From Deltaproteobacteria bacterium (GTDB taxonomy: Bacteria > Myxococcota_A > UBA796 > UBA2385), in the NCBI GenBank assembly GCA_003694325.1, contig RFKJ01000717.1, forward strand, positions 1-15,679: a stretch of DNA of 15,679 nucleotides. Direction: 5' to 3'. The position numbers and the translations under genes are program-made. Of this stretch, positions 6,748 to 14,467 are shown piece by piece (position 1 is the stretch's first letter; every line of letters begins with the position of its first letter). Under the pieces are notes generated by a model, which made no database searches, had not been told where the DNA came from, and saw nothing but the letters and a program-made list of their open reading frames with translations.

Positions 6748-8312
6748 CGCTCACCTCCATGGGCGCCGCGAACCGCATCGCCGGAATGCGCGGCCGACTC
6801 GGTGACCGCCAGCAGGTCGACCTCGCGGTTCACCTGCTGCAGTACCCGGTCCACCGACGGCTCCATGACCTGCAGGAACGGCCGAGGAGCCAGGCCCATG
6901 ACGAAGATCAGGGCGAGGATCGGCGCCAGGTACAGGATCTCCCGCCCGGTGAGGTCGGTGAGTTCCTTGTTGGCCTGGTTGGTCAACGGGCCGAAGATGA
7001 CCCGCTGGACCATCCACAGCATGTAGACGGCCCCGAAGATCACCCCCGAGGTACCGACCACCGTGGCGACGGGGTGGGCGTGAAACGAGCCGAGCAGGGA
7101 CAGGGCTTCGCCGATGAAGCCATTGAGCCCGGGCAGGCCGATGCTGCTGAAGGTGACGATGAGCATCACCACCGAGAACTTCGGCACCGCCGTCGCCAAC
7201 CCGCCGTACTCGGCGATCAGCCGGGTGTGTCGCCGCTCGTAGATGATGCCCACCAGCAGGAACAGCGCCCCGGTGGACAGGCCGTGGTTGAGCATCTGGT
7301 AGACCGAGCCGGAGACGCCCTCGGTGTTGAACGAAAACAGGCCCAGCATCACGACGCCCATGTGGCTCACCGAGCTGTAGGCCACCAGCTTCTTGATGTC
7401 GTCCTGGACCATGGCGACCAGCGCACCGTAGACGATGCCGATGGCCGCCAGTCCGGCGATGACCGGGCCCAGCTCGTGGGTGGCCTGCGGGAACAGCGGC
7501 ATGGCGTACCGCAGGAACCCGAAGGTCCCGAGCTTGAGCAGCACGCCGGCGAGGATCACCGACCCGCCGGTGGGTGCCTGGACGTGGGCGTCCGGCAGCC
7601 AGGTGTGCACCGGGAACATCGGCACCTTGATGGCGAAGGCCAGGGCAAAGGCGATGAACAGCCAGAACTCGGTGCGGTACGGCAGGACCACGTGGTACAG
7701 GTCGAGGATGCTGGCCGACCAGAAGCCCTGCTGGGCGTGGTGGAAGAAGTACAGCGCCAGGATCGCCACCAGCATCAGCAGGCTGCCGACGACGGTGTAG
7801 ATGAAGAACTTGACCGCGGCGTAGATCCGGTTCGGGCCACCCCAGATCCCGATGATGAAGTACATCGGGATCAGCATCAGCTCCCAGAACACGTAGAACA
7901 GGAAGGTGTCGAGGGCGACGAAGGCCCCGAGCATGCCGGTCTCGAGGACCAGCATGAAGCCCATGTACTGGCTGACCTTTTCGTGGACCGAGCTGAAGCT
8001 GCTGTAGATGACGATCGGAGTGAGCAGGGTGGTCAGCAGGACCAGCAGCAGGGCGATGCCGTCGATCCCCACCATGTAGGAGATGCCGAGGTCCGCGATC
8101 CACGGGTACGGCCCCTCGACGAGCTGCATGGTGTGCCAGCCCTCCAGGCCGGTCCCGGCCGGGTCGTACAGGAACCACAGCGGCACCGACAACAGGAAGG
8201 TGAGGCCGGAGACGCCCAGGGCCAGCCACCGCGCGGTGGCCCCCGGGCTGGCGAAGACCGCCAGGGCACCGACCAGCGGCAGGAAGGTGATGATGCTCAG
8301 CAGGTGGTCCAT
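6744..8312 (-). CDS. nuoM: NADH-quinone oxidoreductase subunit M
   Basis: NuoM (522 residues) is the middle antiporter-like proton-pumping subunit of complex I, in the cytoplasmic membrane. Glu144 lies in the diagnostic FWELMLIPMYFIIGIWGG segment at the same position as in E. coli. Lys229 falls in AIKVPMFPVHTWLPDAHVQAPT and Lys260 in LLKLGTFGFLR, matching the essential channel lysines. A DDIKKLVAYSSVSHMG helix and a NGFIGE motif follow. The length is normal and there are about 14 transmembrane helices. The ATG is one base after the nuoL stop (TGAGATG arrangement), with a GGGGAG Shine-Dalgarno inside the nuoL end, which suggests translational coupling. The C-terminus is a hydrophilic His/Gly tail. 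Confidence 0.96.
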   Translation of the reverse strand: MDHLLSIITFLPLVGALAVFASPGATARWLALGVSGLTFLLSVPLWFLYDPAGTGLEGWHTMQLVEGPYPWIADLGISYMVGIDGIALLLVLLTTLLTPIVIYSSFSSVHEKVSQYMGFMLVLETGMLGAFVALDTFLFYVFWELMLIPMYFIIGIWGGPNRIYAAVKFFIYTVVGSLLMLVAILALYFFHHAQQGFWSASILDLYHVVLPYRTEFWLFIAFALAFAIKVPMFPVHTWLPDAHVQAPTGGSVILAGVLLKLGTFGFLRYAMPLFPQATHELGPVIAGLAAIGIVYGALVAMVQDDIKKLVAYSSVSHMGVVMLGLFSFNTEGVSGSVYQMLNHGLSTGALFLLVGIIYERRHTRLIAEYGGLATAVPKFSVVMLIVTFSSIGLPGLNGFIGEALSLLGSFHAHPVATVVGTSGVIFGAVYMLWMVQRVIFGPLTNQANKELTDLTGREILYLAPILALIFVMGLAPRPFLQVMEPSVDRVLQQVNREVDLLAVTESAAHSGDAVRGAHGGER

Positions 8313-8313
8313 C

Positions 8314-10353
8314 TCAGCTCCCCACCGCGAAGGCGAAGATCAGCAGGGCGGCCCCCGAGGCCAACGCCAGCGCGTACACCTGCACCTTGCCGACCTGCAC
8401 CCGCTGGCCGTAGGCCCGACTGGCCCCGGACAACAGGCGGGCGGTGCCGTTGACCGCCCCGTCGATGACCAGGGCGTCGACGATGGCCCACAGCACCTGG
8501 CGGCTGCCCAGCACCAGCGGCTTGATGATCGCGAACTCGTACAGTTCGTCGACCCACCACTTGTTGATGCTGCCGGCGATGGCGAAGTCGGGGATGAAGT
8601 GCTCGATCTGGTGCTTGATCTCGGGGTTCTTCATCAGCATCTGCCAGGCGGCGTAGATGGTGAAGAAGACGACCCCGATGGTCAGCGCCATGATGCGCAG
8701 CTCGAGGTGCTCGGGGGCTGCGTCGAAGCGCATGTGGGCATCCTCGAACACCGGTTCGAGGAAGTGGTGCAGCCAGCCGGTCAGGTTCCCGGCGTGCAGC
8801 CAGTGGGGCAGGTTCAGGAGCCCGCCGAACACCGACAGCACCGCCAGCACCACCAGCGGCCCCCACATCACCGGCGAGACCTCGTGCGGTTCGTGGGCGT
8901 GCGCGTTGCCATCGTCGCCGTGGTCATCGCCATGTCCGTGCCTCCCGCCCCGGAACTCGCCGAAGAAGGTCATGAACACCAGGCGGCTCATGTAGAAGGC
9001 CGTCAGGATCGCGGTGATGAACCCGATGCCCCACAGGAACTTCGGCAGGGGCACGGTGGGGCCGAACAGGGCCACCTGCGCCGGGTCGGCGGCGAAGGTC
9101 AGCCAGAGGATCTCGTCCTTGCTGAAGAAGCCGGAGAAGCCCGGGAAGCCGATGATCGCCAGCCAGGCGATGATCATCGTCCACCCGGTGATCTTCATCT
9201 TGCCGAGCAGCCCGCCCATGTGCCGCATGTCCTGCTCGTGGTGCATGGCGTGGATGACCGCGCCGGCCCCGAGGAACAGCAGCGCCTTGAAGAAGGCGTG
9301 GGTGATGACGTGGAAGAACCCGGCGGTGAATGCGCCGACGCCCACGCCGAGGAACATGTAGCCGAGCTGGCTGACGGTGCTGTAGGCCAGCACCTTCTTG
9401 ATGTCGTTCTGGCTGACGGCGATGGTGGCCGCCAGGAAGGCGGTCAGGGCGCCGATGGTCGCCACCGCCCCCATGGCCACCGGCGCCATGGCGAACAGGA
9501 AGTTGAGGCGGCAGATCATGTAGATGCCGCTGGTGACCATGGTGGCCGCGTGGATCAGCGCCGAGACCGGCGTCGGGCCGGCCATGGCGTCGGGCAGCCA
9601 CACGAACAGGGGGATCTGGGCGCTCTTGCCGGTCGCCCCGCCGAACAGCAGCAGGCAGATCGCGGTGACCAGGGTGCCCCCGTGCCCGCCGACCAGCTCG
9701 GGGTGGGCGCCCAGCACCTCCTTCAGCTCCGAAAACTGCAGAGTGGCGTGTTCACCGAGGGACCAGAACAGCAGGAACAGCCCCAGCAGGAAGCTGAAGT
9801 CGCCCACCCGGTTGGTGACGAAGGCCTTCTTGCCGGCCTTGGCGAACTCGGTGTTCGAGTACCAGAACCCGATCAGCAGGTAGCTGCACAGGCCCACCCC
9901 TTCCCAGCCGACGAACATGACCAGGAAGTTGTCGCCCATGATCAGCAACAGCATGCTGAACACGAACAGGTTCAGGTAGGTGAAGAACCGCCAGGTGCTG
10001 TTGGCATCGGCGGGATCATCCATGTAGCCGATGCTGTAGAGGTGGATGAGGGAGCCGACCCCGGTCACCACGCACATCATCACCGCCGTCAGCGGGTCGG
10101 CCATGAACGCGATGTTCACGTCGACCCCTCCGACGTCGATCCAGCGATAGAGCACGGTGTGGAGCGATTCCAGCTCGCCGTGGGCGCCGACCAGGGTGAA
10201 CAGGGTCCAGAAGGACAGCACCGCCGACAGCGCCACCATCGCGGTGGCGATGCTGCCCGCGACCACCCGGCTCGCCTTGCGGTTGAGCAGGGCGATGACG
10301 ATCACGCCAAGCAGCGGAAAGCCAGGAACGAGGCTCAGGAGCGCGGGATTCAC
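8314..10353 (-). CDS. nuoL: NADH-quinone oxidoreductase subunit L
   Basis: NuoL (679 residues) is the distal proton-pumping subunit of complex I, carrying the long lateral helix that runs along the membrane arm. Key residues are visible: Glu151 in FVGWEGVGLCSYLLIGFW, Asp185 in NRVGDFSF, Lys243 in GATGKSAQIPLFVWLPDAM, Lys356 in HAFFKALLFLGAG and Lys412 in FFSKDEILW. A cytosolic or periplasmic loop at 472-490 is His/Asp/Gly-rich, a feature also common in other NuoL proteins. The C-terminal KWWVDELYEFAIIKPL and DGAVNG segments fit the lateral helix and last transmembrane helix. The start is GTG, with GAGGGG seven bases upstream, and lies three bases after nuoK. Confidence 0.96.
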   Translation of the reverse strand: MNPALLSLVPGFPLLGVIVIALLNRKASRVVAGSIATAMVALSAVLSFWTLFTLVGAHGELESLHTVLYRWIDVGGVDVNIAFMADPLTAVMMCVVTGVGSLIHLYSIGYMDDPADANSTWRFFTYLNLFVFSMLLLIMGDNFLVMFVGWEGVGLCSYLLIGFWYSNTEFAKAGKKAFVTNRVGDFSFLLGLFLLFWSLGEHATLQFSELKEVLGAHPELVGGHGGTLVTAICLLLFGGATGKSAQIPLFVWLPDAMAGPTPVSALIHAATMVTSGIYMICRLNFLFAMAPVAMGAVATIGALTAFLAATIAVSQNDIKKVLAYSTVSQLGYMFLGVGVGAFTAGFFHVITHAFFKALLFLGAGAVIHAMHHEQDMRHMGGLLGKMKITGWTMIIAWLAIIGFPGFSGFFSKDEILWLTFAADPAQVALFGPTVPLPKFLWGIGFITAILTAFYMSRLVFMTFFGEFRGGRHGHGDDHGDDGNAHAHEPHEVSPVMWGPLVVLAVLSVFGGLLNLPHWLHAGNLTGWLHHFLEPVFEDAHMRFDAAPEHLELRIMALTIGVVFFTIYAAWQMLMKNPEIKHQIEHFIPDFAIAGSINKWWVDELYEFAIIKPLVLGSRQVLWAIVDALVIDGAVNGTARLLSGASRAYGQRVQVGKVQVYALALASGAALLIFAFAVGS

Positions 10354-10356
10354 GGT

Positions 10357-10665
10357 TCAGCCCCTCAGCAGGTCGAAGGTCTCGAGATCGACGGAGGTCT
10401 TGTGCCGGAACAGCAGCAGGACCAGAGCCAGGCCGACGGCGGCCTCGGCGGCCGCCACGGCCATCACGAAGATGGCGAAGGCGTGGCCGTCGACCTGCCC
10501 CAGGTGCCGGGCGAAGCCCACGAAGGCGAGGTTGACCCCGTTGAGCATCAGCTCGATGCTCATCAACACGATCAGGACGTTGCGGCGGGTGAGCACGCCG
10601 GTCACGCCGAGACCGAACAACAGGGCGCTCGTGAAGAGCACCGGGTAGAGACCGACCTGGTCCAT
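10357..10665 (-). CDS. nuoK: NADH-quinone oxidoreductase subunit K
   Basis: NuoK is a 102-residue, three-helix subunit (MrpC-like) linking the quinone-side module to the pumps in complex I. The two membrane glutamates needed for proton transfer are present: Glu38 in MSIELMLNGVNLAFV and Glu74 in AVAAAEAAVGLALVL, equivalent to E36 and E72 of E. coli. The length is standard. Its ATG shares one base with the nuoJ stop (TGATG), a typical sign of translational coupling, and nuoL begins three bases after its stop. Confidence 0.97.
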   Translation of the reverse strand: MDQVGLYPVLFTSALLFGLGVTGVLTRRNVLIVLMSIELMLNGVNLAFVGFARHLGQVDGHAFAIFVMAVAAAEAAVGLALVLLLFRHKTSVDLETFDLLRG

Positions 10666-11168
10666 CAGATCTCCCGCTTGGCGAGCACGACCGCACCGAC
10701 CATCGCCACCGTCAGGAGGGCGGAGGCGACTTCAAAGGGAAGCAGGTAGGTGCCGTCGAAGATGATGGTCCCGACCTGCTGGATGGTGCCGAAGTCGTCG
10801 GCGACCGGACCCATGTCCACGAGGCGGAGGGCATCGATGGAGACCACCAGCCCCATGCCGATGAACCCGGCCACGGCCAGCCCGACGAGCCCCCGCGGAG
10901 CGAGGTCCGGCAGCTCCCGGGGGTCCGTGCCCCGCAGGTTGAGCAGCATGATCACGAACACGAACAGGACCATGACGGCGCCGGCGTAGACCAGCACCTG
11001 GGTCACCGCGACGAAGTGGGCGCCCAGCATCACGTAGAGCGCGGCCAGGAAGAAGAAGGTGACCACCAGCGAGACCGCGGAGGCGATCGGGTTGCGCCGG
11101 GTGATCACCGCCAGTCCGGAGAGCACCGTCGCAATCGCGAGCAGGTAGAAGATGACCGCTTGCAGCAT
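10665..11168 (-). CDS. nuoJ: NADH-quinone oxidoreductase subunit J
   Basis: NuoJ (167 residues) is a five-helix membrane subunit of complex I whose third helix takes part in coupling quinone reduction to proton pumping. The signature helix TQVLVYAGAVMVLFVFVIML (56-75) and the C-terminal LPFEVASALLTVAMVGAVVLAKRE segment are clear. The frame is open upstream to 11237, but the ATG at 11168 is chosen: it gives the usual MLQAVIFYLLA N-terminus and has CGAGG (11175-11179) six bases before it, whereas the upstream 23 codons look unlike NuoJ. It is the first gene of this operon; nothing of nuoA-I lies before it. Confidence 0.95.
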   Translation of the reverse strand: MLQAVIFYLLAIATVLSGLAVITRRNPIASAVSLVVTFFFLAALYVMLGAHFVAVTQVLVYAGAVMVLFVFVIMLLNLRGTDPRELPDLAPRGLVGLAVAGFIGMGLVVSIDALRLVDMGPVADDFGTIQQVGTIIFDGTYLLPFEVASALLTVAMVGAVVLAKREI

Positions 11169-11174
11169 CTGCAG

Positions 11175-11178
11175 CCTC
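11175..11178 (-). promoter_or_regulatory. Shine-Dalgarno GAGG deciding the nuoJ start
   Basis: On the minus strand GAGG lies six bases before the ATG at 11168 and supports this start over the in-frame start at 11237. Confidence 0.55.
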
Positions 11179-11233
11179 GGGGTCTGCGCCAGGAGGAGGA
11201 TCGAGTGGCTCGACCTTGTCTTCGTCGCCAGGC

Positions 11234-11255
11234 CCATCCCGGGGATGCGGGATGG
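11234..11255 (-). other. Hairpin in the predicted nuoJ leader
   Basis: CCATCCC (11234-11240) and GGGATGG (11249-11255) form a perfect 7-base stem with an 8-base loop. An alternative fold pairs CATCCC with the GGGATG inside the loop. It lies in the untranslated leader predicted from the extended -10 promoter; function unknown. Confidence 0.4.
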
Positions 11256-11257
11256 TT

Positions 11258-11274
11258 GCCCCCCCGATGGGGGC
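11258..11274 (-). other. Second GC hairpin in the predicted nuoJ leader
   Basis: GCCCCC (11258-11263) pairs with GGGGGC (11269-11274) around a 5-base loop, directly beside the first hairpin. Together they could attenuate or stabilise the nuoJ-N message. No T-tract follows on either strand. Confidence 0.4.
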
Positions 11275-11398
11275 TCGAAGACCTCCGGGAGCGTCCGTAG
11301 GAGCCGTGGGGAACGAGCGGCGGGCTATCCGGTGCTCCTCCGGACCGCAACAGCGGCCCCGGGCGGACTCAAGTATGCAGATATGCTACCATAAAACT

Positions 11399-11407
11399 AT
11401 TATATCA
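11399..11407 (-). promoter_or_regulatory. Extended -10 promoter for the nuoJKLMN operon
   Basis: Read on the minus strand this is TGATATAAT: a perfect TATAAT hexamer with the TG of an extended -10 element one base upstream. No good -35 is present (CAATTG at the 17-base spacing), which extended -10 promoters can tolerate. It lies in a strikingly AT-rich island and points to nuoJ; the predicted start would be near 11392, giving a leader of about 220 bases. Confidence 0.5.
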
Positions 11408-11572
11408 CCGCCCGCCGGCCGCAATTGGGTGGCGGTGCGACGCAGCGGTTTCACCCACCGCACTTGCGGACGGGCCGGTCACGCGGCTAGGGGGCAGACC
11501 CCGTGGTTCGGCCCGACGTTGCCAACCAGGCAACCGCGCCCTGCTGCTCGTGCCGTCTGAACGCCCAGCCCT

Positions 11573-11576
11573 GGAG
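11573..11576 (+). promoter_or_regulatory. Shine-Dalgarno GGAG deciding the TlpA lipoprotein start
   Basis: GGAG lies six bases before the ATG at 11583. This start places the signal peptide at the very N-terminus, unlike the in-frame GTG at 11550. Confidence 0.65.
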
Positions 11577-11582
11577 TCCCCG

Positions 11583-12326
11583 ATGAACCTGCGTCCCCTC
11601 CTCCTCGCCGCCGCCTTGCTCGGCGGCTGCGCGACCGCCGACCAGGTCGACCAGCTCAACCAGCGGATCGACGAACTCGAGAAGAAGGTCGACAGCCTGT
11701 CGGCGTCCAACGCCAAGGCGGGCAGCGCCAACAAGGCCGGTGCGGGCGCCGACTCCGAGAAGGAGAGCGCCGCCGACGCCCTGCTCAAGGAGATCGCCGA
11801 GGCCATGCGCAACGGCGACTTCGACACCGCCAAGACCAAGATGGCCACGCTGGAGAAGGACTACGGCGACACGCTGGCCTTCCGCAAGGCCCGCAAGCTC
11901 AACGCCGAGCTGCAGGTCATCGGCAAGGACGCGCCTTCCGAGTGGAAGATCGAGAAGTGGTACCAGGGCGAGAACGACATCAAGCTGGACAACCAGGGCA
12001 CCACCCTGGTGGTCTTCTGGGAGGCCTGGTGCCCCCACTGCCAGCGCGAGGTCCCCAAGCTCGAGGCCCTCTACGAGAAGCTCGGCCCGCAGGGGCTGAA
12101 GGTGATCGGCCTGACCAAGGTGACCCGGTCCTCCTCCGACGAGAAGGTGGAGGAGTTCATCAAGGAAAAGGGCGTGAAGTACCCCATCGCCAAGGAGGAC
12201 GGCACGCTGTCGTCCTACTTCAACGTCAGCGGCATCCCGGCCGCCGCGGTGGTCAAGGACGGCAAGATCGTCTGGCGCGGTCACCCGGCCCGCCTCGACG
12301 AGGACAAGCTGAAGTCCTGGCTCTGA
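11583..12326 (+). CDS. Lipoprotein with Lpp-like coiled coil and TlpA/thioredoxin domain
   Basis: This 247-residue protein is a membrane-anchored periplasmic thiol-disulfide protein. A signal peptide (1-15) ends in the lipobox LGGC with Cys16 lipidated. Residues 20-41 (QVDQLNQRIDELEKKVDSLS) form heptads like the murein lipoprotein coiled coil, followed by an Ala/Gly/Ser linker and a helical, TPR-like stretch (60-112). From about 115 comes a TlpA/AhpC-type thioredoxin fold with FWEAWCPHCQREVPKL; the redox cysteines are Cys150 and Cys153 in CPHC, and SGIPA (cis-Pro219) completes the active site. The CPHC dipeptide is the one found in oxidising DsbA, whereas TlpA and ResA reductases usually have other residues between the cysteines, so the redox direction cannot be told from sequence. 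It is transcribed divergently from nuoJ and followed by a strong hairpin, so it is probably a single-gene unit. Confidence 0.88.
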   Translation: MNLRPLLLAAALLGGCATADQVDQLNQRIDELEKKVDSLSASNAKAGSANKAGAGADSEKESAADALLKEIAEAMRNGDFDTAKTKMATLEKDYGDTLAFRKARKLNAELQVIGKDAPSEWKIEKWYQGENDIKLDNQGTTLVVFWEAWCPHCQREVPKLEALYEKLGPQGLKVIGLTKVTRSSSDEKVEEFIKEKGVKYPIAKEDGTLSSYFNVSGIPAAAVVKDGKIVWRGHPARLDEDKLKSWL

Positions 12327-12343
12327 GCCATCCCCACGGCAGC

Positions 12344-12369
12344 ACGGCCGGGCCCTCGAGCCCGGCCGT
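12344..12369 (+). terminator. Strong hairpin after the TlpA lipoprotein gene
   Basis: ACGGCCGGGC (12344-12353) pairs perfectly with GCCCGGCCGT (12360-12369) around a 6-base loop, 18 bases past the stop. The T-run is poor (TCGTCGT), but the position and 10-base GC stem fit an intrinsic terminator in a GC-rich genome. Confidence 0.6.
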
Positions 12370-12439
12370 CGTCGTGCCGGACGTCCACACCGGGCGAGGC
12401 GCCCCGCCGGTGGGCCGCCCCAGGCTGTAGGCTCCCGAC

Positions 12440-14401
12440 GTGACGCCCCGCCGCGACCCCACTCGCCCGTCCCCTCCGGGCGGCCCCGTGGCCGTCGGGA
12501 TCGCCGCCGCGTCGGTCTTCTGGCTCCTCCAGGAGCTGCTGCTGATGCAGCCACGGGTGGTGGAGCTGGACCCCGAGGAGCTGTACAACGCCGCCCACGG
12601 CGAAGCGGTGCACGCCCTGGGGGTGGCGGCGCTGATGCCGCTGCAGTACCGGCCGTTCTGCGGGGGCTGCACCCTCGATGCCGGGCTCTACTCCCTGCTG
12701 CTGTCCTGGCTGCCGCCGAGCCTGCACACCTGGAAGCTCGTCCCGATGGGACTGGGTGCGGTGGCGCTGGGCACGGTGGCGGCCGTCACCTGGTGGCGCC
12801 TGGGCCGGACGGCGGGGCTGCTGGTGGCCGCGCTGGTCGTCGCCACCCCGCCCTCGTGGACCCGCCTGGGGCTCGTCGCCTGGGGCAACCACTACGAGGC
12901 CAGCACCGCCGTCCTCCTGACCCTGGCCGGCGCCCTGGTCGCCGGCGACCGTCCGCGCCGCTGGTTCGGCGTCGGTGTGCTGCTCGGGTTGGGCTGCTGG
13001 AGCGGGCTGTCGGCAGCGTTCGCCGTGGTGGCCGTCGGCGCCTTCCTCGTGGTCGAGCGCCGGAGGGCGTCCATCGCCTGGCTGGTCCCGGGCGTCATCA
13101 TCGGCTTCGGCCCGGCTCTGGCGCGCTGGTGGCTGACGGGCGAGAGCCCGCTGTCCACCATCTACGAGCCCGGCGAGAGCCTGCCCTCCCTGGCCCGGAT
13201 CCCGGCGAAGCTGGCCACCCTCGTCCCACCTCGCCAGCTCGCGGGGATGCTGGGGATCCGCGACCCGGTCTGGGGTCCCGTCGCCGGGGTCACGGCGGCG
13301 ATCTCGGCCCTGGCGGCGGTGGTCACGACGATCCGCCGGCCCGGGCCTGCGCGCCTGCCGGCGTTCCTGGTCCTCGCCTGGCTGGCCGTCTACCTCGTGG
13401 TGCGGTTCCAGCTCTCGGTGGCGCCGCCCGGGGTCGTCCCCACGGCCGGCGACGTGCGCTACGCCGCGCCCGTGGTGATCGTCGGTGCCGTCACGGTCTG
13501 CCTGGCGGCCGGCCGCCTGCTCGCCGCGGGACGCCGGCTCGGCGCGATCCTGCTGGTGCTGCCGTGGATCCTCGCCGGGGTCGGCCACCGTGCCGCCAGC
13601 CTCGTGTCCCCGTTCCCCAATGCCGGCGCACGGCACATGCGGGCCGCCGACTTCGAGTACTTCCGCGAGCAGGCGAGCTGGGCGCTGCCCCGCGACCTGC
13701 GGGTCGTCGCCGCAGCGTCGTCGCACCGGCTCCTGCGCGAGTTCGCGGCCTACGCCGACGGACGCGACGCCCTCCTCGCCGCCCTGCCCGACCCCGAGCG
13801 CCGGGTCGAAGCCCCCACGCTGGAGCCGCCCCTTCACCGAGGCACCGCCTGGGCCGAAGGGGTGGCCGCCGCCCTCACCGATCGCCTCGATCCCGACGCC
13901 GACGGGGATGCGGCGTCCCTGCGTCGGGCCCACCGCCTGCTGGCGATGCTGTCGGCGACCTGGCCGGCCGACTGGAGGGCGGCGGCGCGCCGGGCGATCT
14001 GCTGGCGCCGGGTCGACGGTGGCGCCGCCGACGCTCCCCTCGCCCACGCGACGGACGAGGCGGGTCTCCGGTCCCGGCTCGCCGACGGTTCCTCCCCGGA
14101 CGGCGACGAGGTCCAGGCGGCCCGCGCCTTCTGCGCCGGGCGACGCTGGGGTCGCGACCGCGCCGCGCGCTGGCAACCGGCCCCGGTGGACATCCCCGAA
14201 TCGGCGCTGCGCCCCCCGGCGTTGGAGGCCGCCTTCGCCGCCGGGCTGGGCCGGGCCCTCGGCGATGCCTGGGGCCCCGCGGCCGACGAGGTCATGCCGC
14301 ACTGGCGGCACGAAGGCAGCGCCGCCGCCTACCACGAGGGGGTGCGCCAGGGCAGCCGCGCCCGCTGGCTGGTCTCCACCCCCGACGCCCCCCTCCCCTG
14401 A
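12440..14401 (+). CDS. GT-C-like multi-pass membrane protein with a repeat-bearing C-terminal domain
   Basis: The 653-residue protein is not a recognised named gene. Residues 1-390 hold about 9-11 hydrophobic helices. After the first helix (about 16-35) a loop contains ELDPEELYNAAHG (42-54), an acidic motif placed as in GT-C glycosyltransferases (PMT/ArnT/GT39 type), which use lipid-phosphate sugar donors; a later GDVRYAAPVVI (337-347) also fits that class. A loop at 67-81 has a C-G-G-C pair. Residues 400-653 are hydrophilic, Arg/Ala-rich and carry three copies of an A-(W/F/Y)-x-(E/A)-G-(V/L)-x-x-(A/G) pattern (470, 598, 630). Transfer of a sugar or other group to a periplasmic acceptor is only a hypothesis. 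The start is GTG without a good Shine-Dalgarno, so the exact N-terminus is uncertain. It follows the terminator-like hairpin and is followed within 66 bases by a lipoprotein. Confidence 0.7.
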   Translation: MTPRRDPTRPSPPGGPVAVGIAAASVFWLLQELLLMQPRVVELDPEELYNAAHGEAVHALGVAALMPLQYRPFCGGCTLDAGLYSLLLSWLPPSLHTWKLVPMGLGAVALGTVAAVTWWRLGRTAGLLVAALVVATPPSWTRLGLVAWGNHYEASTAVLLTLAGALVAGDRPRRWFGVGVLLGLGCWSGLSAAFAVVAVGAFLVVERRRASIAWLVPGVIIGFGPALARWWLTGESPLSTIYEPGESLPSLARIPAKLATLVPPRQLAGMLGIRDPVWGPVAGVTAAISALAAVVTTIRRPGPARLPAFLVLAWLAVYLVVRFQLSVAPPGVVPTAGDVRYAAPVVIVGAVTVCLAAGRLLAAGRRLGAILLVLPWILAGVGHRAASLVSPFPNAGARHMRAADFEYFREQASWALPRDLRVVAAASSHRLLREFAAYADGRDALLAALPDPERRVEAPTLEPPLHRGTAWAEGVAAALTDRLDPDADGDAASLRRAHRLLAMLSATWPADWRAAARRAICWRRVDGGAADAPLAHATDEAGLRSRLADGSSPDGDEVQAARAFCAGRRWGRDRAARWQPAPVDIPESALRPPALEAAFAAGLGRALGDAWGPAADEVMPHWRHEGSAAAYHEGVRQGSRARWLVSTPDAPLP

Positions 14402-14457
14402 CCGGGCAGCCCGTGGTTCACAAGTGTGGCAGTCTACCGTCCGGTTTCCCACTTCCC

Positions 14458-14461
14458 GGAG
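14458..14461 (+). promoter_or_regulatory. Shine-Dalgarno GGAG deciding the second lipoprotein start
   Basis: GGAG (within CGGAG) lies six bases before the ATG at 14468 and favours it over the in-frame GTG at 14426, which would put 14 extra non-signal residues in front. Confidence 0.6.
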
Positions 14462-14467
14462 TTCCGC

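Larger units (their letters stand above)
11169..11582. other. 414-base divergent intergenic region between nuoJ and the TlpA lipoprotein
   Basis: It contains the nuoJ Shine-Dalgarno, two GC hairpins near 11234-11274, an AT-rich island at about 11370-11407 with an extended -10 promoter pointing at nuoJ, a small hairpin at 11518-11534, and the Shine-Dalgarno of the rightward lipoprotein. No gene was found. Confidence 0.6.

Noticed and set aside
8083..10749. An 888-codon plus-strand frame opposite nuoM/nuoL/nuoK
   Set aside because: Rich in Gln, Glu, His, Asp and Gly with no domain; it is the mirror of hydrophobic nuo codons. The minus-strand nuo genes are certain.
11169..11237. Upstream extension of nuoJ by 23 codons
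   Set aside because: The extra residues do not resemble a NuoJ N-terminus, and a Shine-Dalgarno lies before the internal ATG.
11464..11492. TTGCGG with CTAGGG as a promoter for the TlpA lipoprotein
   Set aside because: Both hexamers are weak matches and such pairs occur by chance in GC-rich DNA.
11518..11534. Hairpin GTTGCC-AACCA-GGCAAC, considered as part of a tRNA or riboswitch
   Set aside because: A single 6-base stem with no cloverleaf around it and no known riboswitch pattern; it may only be a minor leader hairpin.
14421..14445. GTGTGGCAG as a sigma-54 type promoter before the second lipoprotein
   Set aside because: The GC element at the required spacing is missing.
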